Positions 16,049 to 25,314 are shown, numbered from the stretch's first letter. The stretch: DNA of 64,000 bases from Thiomonas sp. FB-6 (GCF_000377645.1 NZ_KB898471.1:505084-569083), one strand, 5' to 3'. Numbers and translations are program-made. Notes: generated from the letters alone by a model not told the origin.

Positions 16049-17476
16049 ATGAATGTCTCCGCCGAAACCGAAGCGCGCTCCGCGCAGCAGCCCTACGACC
16101 CCCGCTACGACCCCCTGGTGAACGCCACGCCCGGACAGGGCAGGGACTACGCGCCCACCTACTGGGTCGGGACGGCCGGGCCCCCTCCGGCCGACGACGG
16201 CCCGGTGCGCGGCGACCTGGACGTCGACGTGGCCGTTGTCGGCTCGGGCTTCACCGGGCTGTCCGCCGCGCTGTTCCTGGCGCGCGAGCACGGCATCCGC
16301 GCCACCGTGCTGGAAGCCAACCAGACCGCCTGGGGCTGCACCAGCCGCAACGGCGGCCAGGGCCAGAACGCCAGCGGCCGCCTGTACCGCTCGCAATGGA
16401 TCGCACGCTGGGGGCGCGACGTGGCCGTGCGCCTGGACCGGGAGATCCGCGAGGGCTTCGAGACCTTCAAGTCCCTGGTGGCCGAATTTCCCGAGTGCGA
16501 ACCCCAGCCGGGCGGGCATCTGTACATCGCGCACCGGGACAAGAAGATGGACTTCCTGCGCAACGAGGCGCAGGTCATGCGCGAGGTGTTCGGCTACGAC
16601 ACCCGCATGCTCAGCCGCGCCGAGGTGCACGAGCGCTACGTGCGCGACGCCGAATGCAGCGGCGCGCTGCACGAGCCCGACGGCATCGGCGTGCATCCGC
16701 TGAAACTGGCCTTCGCCTACCAGCGCGCCGCGCGCGCGCTGGGCGTGCGCATCCACACCGCCAGCCCGGTCCAGCGTTTCGAGGGCGCCAAGGGCCGCTA
16801 CCTGCTGCACACACCGGGCGGCGTGGTGCGCGCGCGCGCGGTGGCCTTCGCGACGGGCGGCTACACCAGCAACGCGCTGCACCCGCGCCTGCGCAACAAG
16901 ATCCTGCCCATCCTGTCGAACTCGCTGGTCACGCGCGTGCTGAGCGACGACGAGATCGAGGCCACGGGATTCCGCACCCACGAGGTGATCACCGACACGC
17001 GCACGCTGCGCTTCTACTACCGCCTGCTGCCCGACCGCCGGGTGCAGATCGGCAGCCGCAGTTCGATCACCGGCGCCGACGCGCCCCATCCCCGGCACCT
17101 GCAACTGCTCATCGGCGGACTGCATCGCAAGTTCCCCGCGCTGCGCGGAATCGACATCGACTATTCGTGGTGGGGATGGGTGGACGTCAGCCACGACATG
17201 ATGCCGCGCATCACCCAGCCCGACCCCGCCGAACAGGTGTTCTACGCCCTGGGCTACGGCGGCAACGGCGTGTCCTTCTCGGCCCATGCCGGGCGCCGCC
17301 TGGCCCAGCGCGTGGCCGGCAAGGCGCCGCCGGTGCTGGACCTGCCGATCTACGCCGGCGAGCTCGAGTACCCCAACGCCTTCGACCTCGTGCGCTCGCC
17401 GCTGCTGGCGCCCATGCGCCGGTTGGGCCAGCGCTTCCTGTACCGCTGGTACTACCTGCGCGACGAAAGGCTTTGA
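16049..17476 (+). CDS. tauY: FAD-dependent amine oxidoreductase, probable taurine dehydrogenase large subunit (TauY)
   Basis: 475-residue DAO-family flavoprotein. The dinucleotide-binding motif GSGFTG is at residues 65-70 (DVAVVGSGFTGLSAALFLAREHG), followed by SRNGGQGQNASGR; late motifs are YALGYGGNGVSFSAHAGRRLAQ. It would oxidatively deaminate taurine to sulfoacetaldehyde, the Xsc substrate. Start choice: an in-frame ATG at 15992 overlaps the predicted -10 box, so ATG 16049 is preferred, giving a ~48-base leader. No taurine-pyruvate aminotransferase is present in the window, consistent with a dehydrogenase route. A glutamylputrescine-oxidase-like enzyme is the main alternative from sequence alone. 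Confidence 0.68.
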   Translation: MNVSAETEARSAQQPYDPRYDPLVNATPGQGRDYAPTYWVGTAGPPPADDGPVRGDLDVDVAVVGSGFTGLSAALFLAREHGIRATVLEANQTAWGCTSRNGGQGQNASGRLYRSQWIARWGRDVAVRLDREIREGFETFKSLVAEFPECEPQPGGHLYIAHRDKKMDFLRNEAQVMREVFGYDTRMLSRAEVHERYVRDAECSGALHEPDGIGVHPLKLAFAYQRAARALGVRIHTASPVQRFEGAKGRYLLHTPGGVVRARAVAFATGGYTSNALHPRLRNKILPILSNSLVTRVLSDDEIEATGFRTHEVITDTRTLRFYYRLLPDRRVQIGSRSSITGADAPHPRHLQLLIGGLHRKFPALRGIDIDYSWWGWVDVSHDMMPRITQPDPAEQVFYALGYGGNGVSFSAHAGRRLAQRVAGKAPPVLDLPIYAGELEYPNAFDLVRSPLLAPMRRLGQRFLYRWYYLRDERL

Positions 17477-17503
17477 ACCCCGCGCCGGCTCCAGGCCGGC
17501 ATG

Positions 17504-17544
17504 CGAAGGCCCCGGCGCCTTGACGACGCCGGGGCCTTTTTCGC
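17504..17544 (+). terminator. Intrinsic terminator after tauY
   Basis: Arms 17506-17517 (AAGGCCCCGGCG) and 17527-17538 form a perfect 12-bp stem with a 9-base loop, followed by T residues to 17541. It ends the tauY transcript and separates it from the convergent MFS gene. Confidence 0.9.
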
Positions 17545-17586
17545 ATCGGCCCGCGGGGCGGGCCGTCCCTGCTCGCCCGCGCGGCC

Positions 17587-18933
17587 TCAGGCGCGCTGCG
17601 CATCCTCGCGGGAGATGCCCCGCATCAGGCTCACGGACACCAGGCTGACCAGCGACACCACGACCATGTAGCCGGCCACCAGCCAGGGCTTGCCATGGCC
17701 CACACCGATCAGCGCGGTGGCGATCAGCGGCGTCAGGCCGCTGGCGAAGATGCCGGAGAACTGGTAGGCGAAGGACACCCCGGTGTAGCGCACGTGGGCG
17801 TCGAACTGGCTGGCGAACAGCGAGGACTCGGGCCCGTAGACCATCGGGTAGCCCAGGCTGAAGGGGATGATCAGGCCCAGCAGCACGACGCCGTAGTTGT
17901 GCGCGCCCCAGTTGTGCATGATCCAGAAGGACAGCACCGTGGACACCGCGATGAACACCGTGCCGATGGAGAAGATCCGGCGCAGCCCGAAGCGGTCCGC
18001 GGCCCAGCCCGACAGCACGATGAAGGGCAGCATCAGGGCCGAGGAGATGATCACCGCGGTGAGCGCGTCGCCGCGGGTCAGGCCCAGCGAATGGGTGATG
18101 TAGTAGATGCTGAACACGCCGAAGGTGTTGAAGCAGGCGCCCTCGACGTAGCGCGCGCCCAGGGTCAGCAGCACCTCGCGCTTGAAGTCGCGGAACATCA
18201 CCGCCACCGGCACCGGCACGATGCGCTTTTCCCGCTGGGCGCGTTCGAAGTCCGGCGTTTCCAGGATCTTCAGGCGCACGTACAGGCCGATGGCCACGAG
18301 CAGTCCGCTCATGAAAAAGGCCACGCGCCAGCCCCAGCTGATGAAGGCGCTGTCCGGCAGCAGGTTGAGCACGGCCACCACCGCGGCACTGCTCATCAGG
18401 CCCAGGGGAACGCCCAGCTGCGGCCAGCTGCCGTACAGCGCGCGCTTGCCCGGGCTGGCGTGCTCGATGGTCATGAGCACCGCGCCGCCCCATTCGCCGC
18501 CGATGCCGATGCCCTGCAGCACGCGCAGCACCAGCAGCAACAGCGGAGCGGCCACGCCCACCGCCGCGGTGGTGGGCAGCGCGCCGATCAGGAAGGTCGA
18601 GCCCCCCATGATCAGCATGGTCAGGACCAGGATGGTCTTGCGTCCGATGCGGTCGCCGAAATGCCCGAAGATGATGCCGCCGATGGGCCTGGACAGGAAA
18701 CCCACCGCGAAGGTGGTGTAGGCGGCGATGGTGCCGATCACCGGCGACAGGTTGGGGAAGAACAGGCGGTTGAGCACCAGTGGCGTGAGCACGCCGTAGA
18801 GGAAGAAGTCGTACCACTCGATGGTCGTTCCCAGCGTGCTGGCGAACACGATCAGGGCCTTGCTGGTGCTCGGCGCGGCCAGGCCAGGGGATGCCCCGGG
18901 ATCGGGCATGGCCCGCGATGGTGATGCGCTCAT
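17587..18933 (-). CDS. MFS transporter, metabolite:H+ symporter (MHS) family
   Basis: 448-residue, twelve-helix transporter. MHS hallmarks are GTTIEWYDFFLYG near the start, the loop 2-3 motif GHFGDRIGRKTILVLTM, and LRVLQGIGIGGEWGGAVLMTIEHA. Relatives carry alpha-ketoglutarate, shikimate, proline or aromatic acids; the substrate cannot be read from the sequence. ATG 18933 has GAGGAG upstream. It is convergent with tauY and has its own promoter, so it could be a sulfonate-island accessory (import of a sulfonate) or unrelated. Confidence 0.85.
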   Translation of the reverse strand: MSASPSRAMPDPGASPGLAAPSTSKALIVFASTLGTTIEWYDFFLYGVLTPLVLNRLFFPNLSPVIGTIAAYTTFAVGFLSRPIGGIIFGHFGDRIGRKTILVLTMLIMGGSTFLIGALPTTAAVGVAAPLLLLVLRVLQGIGIGGEWGGAVLMTIEHASPGKRALYGSWPQLGVPLGLMSSAAVVAVLNLLPDSAFISWGWRVAFFMSGLLVAIGLYVRLKILETPDFERAQREKRIVPVPVAVMFRDFKREVLLTLGARYVEGACFNTFGVFSIYYITHSLGLTRGDALTAVIISSALMLPFIVLSGWAADRFGLRRIFSIGTVFIAVSTVLSFWIMHNWGAHNYGVVLLGLIIPFSLGYPMVYGPESSLFASQFDAHVRYTGVSFAYQFSGIFASGLTPLIATALIGVGHGKPWLVAGYMVVVSLVSLVSVSLMRGISREDAQRA

Positions 18934-19075
18934 GGTGTCTCCTCGACGAAAGGGCGTTGGGGCTGCACTGCTGCTGCGCCCCGGCCTGGCGGCCGGGACT
19001 CGGCACGGAACCCGCGGGCCGACGGCCGACGCGAATTGTTTTTTAAAAAATGAGACGTTTTGTTCCGTAGACGCC

Positions 19076-19104
19076 ACTATATGCGCCGCCCGTCCGGACC
19101 ACAA
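19076..19104 (-). promoter_or_regulatory. Promoter of the MHS transporter gene
   Basis: On the minus strand TTGTGG (19104-19099) and TATAGT (19081-19076) are exactly 17 bases apart. The ~140-base leader before ATG 18933 contains an AT-rich TTTTTTAAAAAA palindrome near 19040 that could be an operator. The 275-base gap between this gene and lolC holds no other visible feature. Confidence 0.6.
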
Positions 19105-19208
19105 CGTTCCACACATCGGGATTTGCCCTAGCTACGACGCGCGCGCCACCGTCCGCGTGCCCCCCGCGCCGGGCCCGCCCGCGGGCAACACGCATACACT
19201 GCTCGCCC

Positions 19209-20525
19209 ATGTCCGCCCCCCCCGTTCCCGCCGGTTCGCCCCTGCCCGCACCGCCGCCCGCGCCCTCGGCCTGGCCTTTCGAACTGCTGATCGGCTGGCG
19301 CTACACGCGCGCCGGCCGGCGAACCCGGCACAACGGTTTCATCTCCTTCATCTCCTTCATCTCGGTGGCGGGCATCGCGCTGGGCGTGGCCGCGCTGATC
19401 GTGGTCATCTCGGTCATGAACGGCTTCCAGGAACAGGTGCGCGACCGCATGCTGGGCGTGATTCCCCACGTGCAGGTGCTCAGCGCCGACGGCGGCTCGC
19501 TGGGGCCGGACTGGCAGGCCCTGGCCGCGCGCCTGCGCCGCGACCCGCAGGTCACCGGCCTCGCCCCGGTGGTGCAGGGACAGGCCCTGCTGGCCCAGGG
19601 CAATTCCCTGTTCGGCGTGCTGGCCTGGGGGGTCGAGCCCCGGCTGGAGCCCCAGGTCTCGAGCATCGCCTCGCACATGGTCGCCGGCTCGCTGGACGCG
19701 CTGCGCCCCGGTGAATTCGGCGTGGTGCTGGGCGAGGACCTGGCACAGCGCCTGGGCGTGGGCGTGGGCGATCTGGTCACCATGGTCGTGCCCAGCGGCT
19801 CGCTGACCCCGGCGGGCATGATCCCGCGCCTGCGCAGCCTGCGCGTGGTCGGCGTGTTCCGCATCGGCCACTACGAATACGACTCCAGCCTGGCCCTGCT
19901 GGACCTGCGCGACGCCTCGCGCCTGTTCCTCACCCAGGGCCCCACCGGGCTGCGCCTGCAGACCCGCTCCATCGACGACGCGCCGGCGGTCGCCCAGCAA
20001 CTGCAGGCGATGCTTCCGCCCAACCTGGTCGCGCAGCCCTGGACCGCGCAGAACCGCACCTGGTTCGAGGCGGTGGTGATCGAGAAGCGCATGATGTTCA
20101 TCATCCTGGCGATGATCGTCGCGGTGGCCGCGTTCAACCTCGTGTCCACGCTGGTGATGACGGTCACCGACAAGCAATCGGACATCGCCATCCTGCGCAC
20201 CCAGGGCGCCAGCCCGCGCTCGATCATGGGCATCTTCGTGGTGCAGGGGGCCGTCACCGGAGTGTTCGGCGTGCTCTCCGGCGTGGCCCTGGGCCTGCTC
20301 ATCGCCTTCAACGTGGACCCCATCGTCTCCTTCCTGGAATGGCTGTTCCACACCCAGTTCCTGCCCAGCAGCGTGTACCTGATCCACACCATGCCCAGCG
20401 ATCCGCGCCTGGGCGACGTGCTGAGCATCACCCTGATCGCGCTGGGCCTGAGCCTGCTGGCCACGCTGTACCCGAGCTGGCGCGCCTCGCGCGTGCAACC
20501 CGCGGCCGCGCTGCGCTACGAATGA
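19209..20525 (+). CDS. lolC: Lipoprotein-releasing system permease (LolC/LolE family)
   Basis: 438-residue inner-membrane protein of the LolC/LolE type. A first transmembrane helix (HNGFISFISFISVAGIALGVAALIVVISVMNGFQEQVRDRMLG) carries the family signature, a ~220-residue periplasmic domain follows, and three C-terminal helices end in the YPSWRASRVQPAAALRYE terminus typical of FtsX-like permeases. It would extract outer-membrane lipoproteins from the inner membrane for LolA. Its ATPase LolD, often the next gene, is absent here; a DUF4337 gene follows instead. Confidence 0.87.
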   Translation: MSAPPVPAGSPLPAPPPAPSAWPFELLIGWRYTRAGRRTRHNGFISFISFISVAGIALGVAALIVVISVMNGFQEQVRDRMLGVIPHVQVLSADGGSLGPDWQALAARLRRDPQVTGLAPVVQGQALLAQGNSLFGVLAWGVEPRLEPQVSSIASHMVAGSLDALRPGEFGVVLGEDLAQRLGVGVGDLVTMVVPSGSLTPAGMIPRLRSLRVVGVFRIGHYEYDSSLALLDLRDASRLFLTQGPTGLRLQTRSIDDAPAVAQQLQAMLPPNLVAQPWTAQNRTWFEAVVIEKRMMFIILAMIVAVAAFNLVSTLVMTVTDKQSDIAILRTQGASPRSIMGIFVVQGAVTGVFGVLSGVALGLLIAFNVDPIVSFLEWLFHTQFLPSSVYLIHTMPSDPRLGDVLSITLIALGLSLLATLYPSWRASRVQPAAALRYE

Positions 20526-20571
20526 ACCCGGCGCCGAGCGCGCCCCCGCCCCGAGACGAGGACCGAAGACC

Positions 20572-21156
20572 ATGAGCGAGAACGGCGTTCACGCCCACGC
20601 CCCCCACGAGGAAATGCTGCACCACGCCGCGCAGGCCCATCCCTCCCGCCTGAACCAGTGGGTCGCGGTGTTCACCGCGGTGCTGGCGGCGCTGGGCGCG
20701 CTGGTCAGCTACCAGGGCTCGGTGCTCATGGAAGAGGTGCTGCTGAACAAGAACGAGGCGGTGCTGGAGAAGGCCCATGCGACCGACCAGTGGAACTACT
20801 ACCAGGCGGTGAGCACCAAGCAGCACCTGATGGAGCTGTCGCGCGACCTGGCGCCGGCCGAACGGCGCCCCGCGATCGACGCCAAGATCGCCAAGTACGT
20901 GGCGCAGAAGGGCGAAATCGCGAAAAAGGCGCGTGAGCTCGACGCCGCCTCGGCCCACGCCAACGAACACTCGCTGCACCTGAGCCGCCCGCACGCGGCG
21001 ATCCTGCGCGCCATCATCGCGCTGCAGATCGCCATTTCCCTGGCCTCGATCACGGCGCTGACCGGCAAGCGCTGGCTGTTCGGCATCGCCGCGCTCAGCG
21101 CGCTCGCCGGCGTCGGCCTGTGGATCGCCGCGCTGGGCTGGAAGGTGCTGGCGTGA
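20572..21156 (+). CDS. DUF4337 membrane protein
   Basis: 194-residue protein with an N-terminal transmembrane helix (WVAVFTAVLAALGALVSYQGS), a central charged helical region (residues ~55-125, DQWNYYQAVSTKQHLMELSRDLAP...) and two C-terminal helices. This is the DUF4337 layout; function is unknown. It starts 46 bases after lolC and its stop overlaps the GTG of the next gene, so the three may form one operon. Confidence 0.75.
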   Translation: MSENGVHAHAPHEEMLHHAAQAHPSRLNQWVAVFTAVLAALGALVSYQGSVLMEEVLLNKNEAVLEKAHATDQWNYYQAVSTKQHLMELSRDLAPAERRPAIDAKIAKYVAQKGEIAKKARELDAASAHANEHSLHLSRPHAAILRAIIALQIAISLASITALTGKRWLFGIAALSALAGVGLWIAALGWKVLA

Positions 21157-21725
21157 ACGGCCCCTGGTGGTATGCCTGGGGCGGGCTCAACCAGCGCCTG
21201 TTCCTGGACGTCAACCACGCCGGATCGGGGTGGCTGTGGAACCACCTGGCCGCCTGGGGCACGCTGGCGGGCGACCATCTGTACTACCCGCTGTGGGCCG
21301 CGCTCGCGCTGGCCCTGGCGCACAAGCGTCCTCAGTTGCTGGACCCGCGCGCGGTGCTGTGCTTCCTGATCGCCTACCTGTTCGACTGGCTGTTCGTGGC
21401 CTCGATCAAGCCCTGGCTGGATTTCCCGCGCCCGCCCCTGGTGCTGGGTCTGGGCGCCGTGCACGTGATCGGTCGCCCCGAGCTGTACCACAGCTTTCCC
21501 TCGGGCCACAGCGCCTTCGCCTTCACCGCCATGGCCAGCATGCTGCCGGGCGCGCACTGGAGCCTGCGCGGGCTGCTGGTGGCCTACGCGCTCTGGGTCG
21601 CATGGTCGCGCATGGCGGTGGGCGCGCATTTCCCGGCGGACGTGCTGGGAGGGGCGCTGATCGGCGTGTTCTCGGCCTGGCTGGCAACCCACGTGCTGGA
21701 GTGGACCGGCTACGGCCGGCGCTGA
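21153..21725 (+). CDS. PAP2-superfamily membrane phosphatase
   Basis: 190-residue membrane protein with all three PAP2 signatures: KPWLDFPRP (motif 1), SFPSGHSAF (motif 2) and SRMAVGAHFPADV (motif 3, catalytic His and Asp). The family dephosphorylates lipid phosphates such as undecaprenyl pyrophosphate or phosphatidic acid; which one cannot be told. The GTG at 21153 overlaps the preceding stop (GTGA); an ATG at 21120 in the same frame is an alternative. Confidence 0.85.
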   Translation: MNGPWWYAWGGLNQRLFLDVNHAGSGWLWNHLAAWGTLAGDHLYYPLWAALALALAHKRPQLLDPRAVLCFLIAYLFDWLFVASIKPWLDFPRPPLVLGLGAVHVIGRPELYHSFPSGHSAFAFTAMASMLPGAHWSLRGLLVAYALWVAWSRMAVGAHFPADVLGGALIGVFSAWLATHVLEWTGYGRR

Positions 21726-21747
21726 AGCCGCCGCACGGCCCTTCCCG

Positions 21748-23391
21748 TCAATCCATGGGCCAGGCGCGGCGCAGCAGCGCGTCGGCCTGGCCGATGGGCA
21801 CGCCGACGCCGAACACCCGCCCGCCCGCCCCGCGCAGGCGGGTGTCGACGAAGGCGTCGGCCACGGCCTGCGGCGCGTGCGCGCTCAGCAGCGCGGCCTG
21901 CACCAGCAGCACCAGTTGCTGCGCCAGCTGGCGCGCCAGCGAGGCGTCGTGCAGCGCCTGCGCGCACAGCAGCTCGAAGTCGCGCAACGCCTGTGCCGGC
22001 AGCGTGCCGGCGCGCGCCAGCCATTCGCGCAGCGCGGCACCGGCCTCCGGCTCCGTGCGCAGGGCGCGCAGCAGGTCCAGCACCACCACGTTGCCGCTGC
22101 CCTCCCAGATGGAATTCACCGGCGCCTCGCGCAGCAGGCGCGGCAGCGCCGACTCCTCCACGTAGCCGTTGCCCCCCAGCACTTCCATGCACTCGGCCAG
22201 GGCCTGCACCGCGCGCTTGCACACCCAGAACTTGGCGGCCGGGGTCAGAATGCGCTGCAGGGCGCCTGCCAGCGGGTCCGCGCCGGCGTGCTCGTAGGCC
22301 CAGGCCAGGCGCAACGCCAGCGTGGTGGCCGCCTCGCTCTCCAGCACGAGGTCGACCAGCACGGCCTGCATCGCGGCATGCGCCTGCAGCGCCTGGCCGA
22401 AGGCGCGCCGCCGCCTGGCGTGGTGCAGCGCGGCCACCAGGCCCGCGCGCAGCAGCGCGGCGGAACCCAGCACGTTGTCCATGCGCGTGGAGTGGGCCAT
22501 GCGCAGCACGGTGGCGATGCCGCGCCCGGGTTCGCCGATCATCAGGCCCCAGGCGTCCTCGAACTCCACCTCCGCGCTGGCGTTGGAACGGTTGCCCATC
22601 TTGTCTTTCAGGCGCTGCAGGCGCAGCGCGTTGCGCCGGCCGTCGGGCGTCCAGCGCGGCACGTAGAAACAGCTGGGCGCGGCACCGGGCTCGCGCGCCA
22701 GCACCAGGTGCGCGTCGGACTGGGGCGCCGAGAAGAACCACTTGTGCCCGCGCAGCGCGTAGGCGCGGCCGCGCCCGGGCGCCTCCAGGGCACGCGCCTG
22801 GGTGCTCAGCGCGCGCAGGTCCGAGCCTCCCTGCTTCTCGGTCAGGCCCATGCCGACCAGCATGCCGCGCTTGGCCGGCAAGGGCGCGTCGGCGGGGTCG
22901 TACTCGGCGCTCAGCACATGCCCCTGCACGCTGTCCCACAGTTGCGGCTCGGCGCGCAGCAGCGGCACCGATGCGAAGGTCATGGTGGTCGGGCACAGCG
23001 TGCCCGCCTCCACCTGCCCCTGAAGCACGAAGGCCGCGGCGCGCGCGACGAAGGCGCCGGGACGCGCCTGCAGCCAGGGCGAACAATGCAGGCCGCGGCG
23101 CCAGATGCCCTGCATGAGTTCGTGCCACGCCGGATGAAACCGCAGCTGGTCGACCCGCCGCCCCTGGGCATCGTAGGCGTGCAACTCGGGCGGGTGGGCA
23201 TTGGCCAGGCATGCGAGTTCGGCCTGGCGCGCCTGGCCCAGCTCGGCGCCGATGCCGTGCAGCGCATCGTCGGCCCAGGCCGCGCCTTCGCGCAGCACCG
23301 CCTCGCGCAGCGCCTGGTCGGCATCGAAGAGGTTGTGCTCGGGAGGGGGGTCGACCACGTTGTCGACCTCGTGGGTGGTCCAGTCCTGCAT
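21748..23391 (-). CDS. AidB-like acyl-CoA dehydrogenase
   Basis: 547-residue flavoprotein of the acyl-CoA dehydrogenase superfamily, with the AidB length and N-terminal motif (THEVDNVVDPPPEHNLFDADQAL). Further motifs are MGLTEKQGGSDLRALST, YALRGHKWFFSAPQSDAHLVLA and LGGNGYVEESALPRLLREAPVNSIWEGSGNVVVLDLLR, which match the AidB group including the R-x-x-x-W-E-G-S/T-x-N active-site region. E. coli AidB belongs to the adaptive response to alkylating agents; catabolic relatives also exist. The gene stands alone, convergent with the PAP2 gene and divergent from minC. Confidence 0.82.
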   Translation of the reverse strand: MQDWTTHEVDNVVDPPPEHNLFDADQALREAVLREGAAWADDALHGIGAELGQARQAELACLANAHPPELHAYDAQGRRVDQLRFHPAWHELMQGIWRRGLHCSPWLQARPGAFVARAAAFVLQGQVEAGTLCPTTMTFASVPLLRAEPQLWDSVQGHVLSAEYDPADAPLPAKRGMLVGMGLTEKQGGSDLRALSTQARALEAPGRGRAYALRGHKWFFSAPQSDAHLVLAREPGAAPSCFYVPRWTPDGRRNALRLQRLKDKMGNRSNASAEVEFEDAWGLMIGEPGRGIATVLRMAHSTRMDNVLGSAALLRAGLVAALHHARRRRAFGQALQAHAAMQAVLVDLVLESEAATTLALRLAWAYEHAGADPLAGALQRILTPAAKFWVCKRAVQALAECMEVLGGNGYVEESALPRLLREAPVNSIWEGSGNVVVLDLLRALRTEPEAGAALREWLARAGTLPAQALRDFELLCAQALHDASLARQLAQQLVLLVQAALLSAHAPQAVADAFVDTRLRGAGGRVFGVGVPIGQADALLRRAWPMD

Positions 23392-23675
23392 CGCGGTACG
23401 GCGGGCCCGCCTGCGCGGCCCCGCGGATCCGGCGGCAATGGCCGCGGTTGCCTTCGCGTTATAGGCCCGCCTGTGCGGCCGGGCAAGCACGCGGCCAAGT
23501 ACCATACGCGGGGTCGGGCCCCTTCGAGCCCTCAACCTGCCCCCATCGCCCCCTTCGAGCCAGCGTTGCGCACCGTGATTTCGCCGCCCCGCCCCGAGTC
23601 GACCCCAACCCCGCGGGCAGCGGGCTGCAAGCAGCCCGGCCCCCCGCATGCCGCCGGCCTGCCGGCCCGCCGCCC

Positions 23676-24407
23676 ATGACGGCGCGCAAATCCCCGCTGT
23701 TCGACCTGCGCGCCGGCGCCGTCGAGGCGCTGCAGCTCAGTCCGCGCAGCGCAGACCCGGGCGCGCTGCGCGAGGCGCTGGAACAGCACCTGGCCGGCTC
23801 GCCCGACTTTTTCCGCGGCGAGGCGCTGGTCATCGACCTGAGCCGCCTGCCCGAAGGTCATGCGCTGGACGTGGACGCGCTGGCCGACTGGCTGGCCGAG
23901 CGCGGGCTGCGTCCGCTGGGCCTGCTCGCCGGCGCCGGCGAGGCGCCGGCCACGCGCCTGCCGCTGCTGCACGGGCGGGCGCGGCCGGCGGCCGACGCCG
24001 CCCCGCAGCCCTCCGGCGCGGCCGTGCCGGCCGCCGAAGCCGCGAAGGCCGCTGCCGCGCCTGCCGCGGGTGCGTCGACCGTGCTGGTCGACCGGCCGCT
24101 GCGCTCGGGCCAGCGCGTGTACTCGGCCGGCGACGTGATCGTGCTGGACGCGGTCAGCCACGGCGCGGAGATCATCGCCGGGGGCAACATCCACGTCTAC
24201 GCGGCGCTGCGCGGGCGCGCACTGGCCGGCGCGCACGGCGACGCCGGCGCGCGCATCTTCTGCAGTTGCCTGGAGCCCGAACTGGTGGCCATCGCCGGCG
24301 TGTACCGCACCGCCGAGCAGCCCCTGCCGGCCGAGGTCGCGGGCAAGAGCGCGCAGGTGCTGCTCGAAGGCGACACGCTGCGCTTCGAGCCGCTACGCGG
24401 GCGCTGA
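23676..24407 (+). CDS. minC: Septum site-determining protein MinC
   Basis: 243-residue division inhibitor. The N-terminal FtsZ-destabilising domain (residues 1-~95, [14 protein letters not shown]...[15 protein letters not shown]) joins via a long Ala/Pro linker (~95-132) to a C-terminal beta-helix with the MinC signatures [48 protein letters not shown]. It blocks FtsZ ring assembly away from mid-cell together with MinD. The 284-base gap upstream, shared with the divergent aidB-like gene, shows no other feature. minD follows 80 bases later. Confidence 0.93.
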   Translation: MTARKSPLFDLRAGAVEALQLSPRSADPGALREALEQHLAGSPDFFRGEALVIDLSRLPEGHALDVDALADWLAERGLRPLGLLAGAGEAPATRLPLLHGRARPAADAAPQPSGAAVPAAEAAKAAAAPAAGASTVLVDRPLRSGQRVYSAGDVIVLDAVSHGAEIIAGGNIHVYAALRGRALAGAHGDAGARIFCSCLEPELVAIAGVYRTAEQPLPAEVAGKSAQVLLEGDTLRFEPLRGR

Positions 24408-24487
24408 GCCCCCAGGCAGCGAGCCGGAACTCCCGATCCATTCCCCCATTTCCCCAGCGGCCCTACTCCCATTCGTTTTCCGTCACC

Positions 24488-25300
24488 ATGGCAAAAATCA
24501 TCGTCGTCACCTCGGGCAAAGGCGGAGTCGGCAAGACCACGACCAGCGCGGCCTTCGCCTCCGGCCTGGCCCTGCGCGGGCACAAGACCGCGGTCATCGA
24601 CTTCGACGTCGGCCTGCGCAACCTGGACCTGATCATGGGTTGCGAGCGCCGTGTGGTGTACGACTTCATCAACGTCATCCAGGGCGAGGCCAAGCTGAAC
24701 CAGGCGCTGATCAAGGACAAGGTCTGCGACCAGCTGTTCGTGCTCCCCGCGTCGCAGACCCGCGACAAGGACGCATTGACCCCGGAAGGCGTGCAGAAGG
24801 TGCTGGAGGAACTCGACGCGATGGGCTTCACCTACATCGTCTGCGACAGCCCGGCGGGCATCGAGAGCGGCGCGCTGCTGGCCATGCACTTCGCCGACGA
24901 GGCGCTGATCGTCACCAACCCCGAGGTGTCCTCGGTGCGCGATTCCGACCGCATCCTGGGCATCCTGGGCTCCAAGACCCGGCGCGCCATCGAAGGGGGC
25001 GAGCCCATCCGCGAGCACCTGCTGATCACCCGCTACAACCCCCGGCGCGTCGCGGAGGGGGAGATGCTGTCCATCGACGACATCCAGGAAATCCTGCGCC
25101 TGAAGCTCATCGGCGTGGTGCCCGAGAGCGAGGCCGTGCTGCAGGCCTCGAACCAGGGCACCCCGGCCATCCACCTGGACGGCTCCGACGTGGCCAGCGC
25201 CTACCAGGACGTGATCGCGCGCTTCCTCGGCGAGGAGCGCCCCCTGCGCTTCACCGAGTACCAGAAGCCCGGTCTGTTCAAGCGCCTGTTCGGCCGGTGA
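24488..25300 (+). CDS. minD: Septum site-determining ATPase MinD
   Basis: 270-residue ParA/MinD ATPase. The deviant Walker A is GKGGVGKTT at residues 10-18, with [16 protein letters not shown] after it and Walker B-like [15 protein letters not shown]. The C-terminus [11 protein letters not shown] is the amphipathic membrane-targeting helix. MinD recruits MinC to the membrane and oscillates with MinE. minE follows after 14 bases. Confidence 0.97.
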   Translation: MAKIIVVTSGKGGVGKTTTSAAFASGLALRGHKTAVIDFDVGLRNLDLIMGCERRVVYDFINVIQGEAKLNQALIKDKVCDQLFVLPASQTRDKDALTPEGVQKVLEELDAMGFTYIVCDSPAGIESGALLAMHFADEALIVTNPEVSSVRDSDRILGILGSKTRRAIEGGEPIREHLLITRYNPRRVAEGEMLSIDDIQEILRLKLIGVVPESEAVLQASNQGTPAIHLDGSDVASAYQDVIARFLGEERPLRFTEYQKPGLFKRLFGR

Positions 25301-25314
25301 GCAGGAGAATGCCC

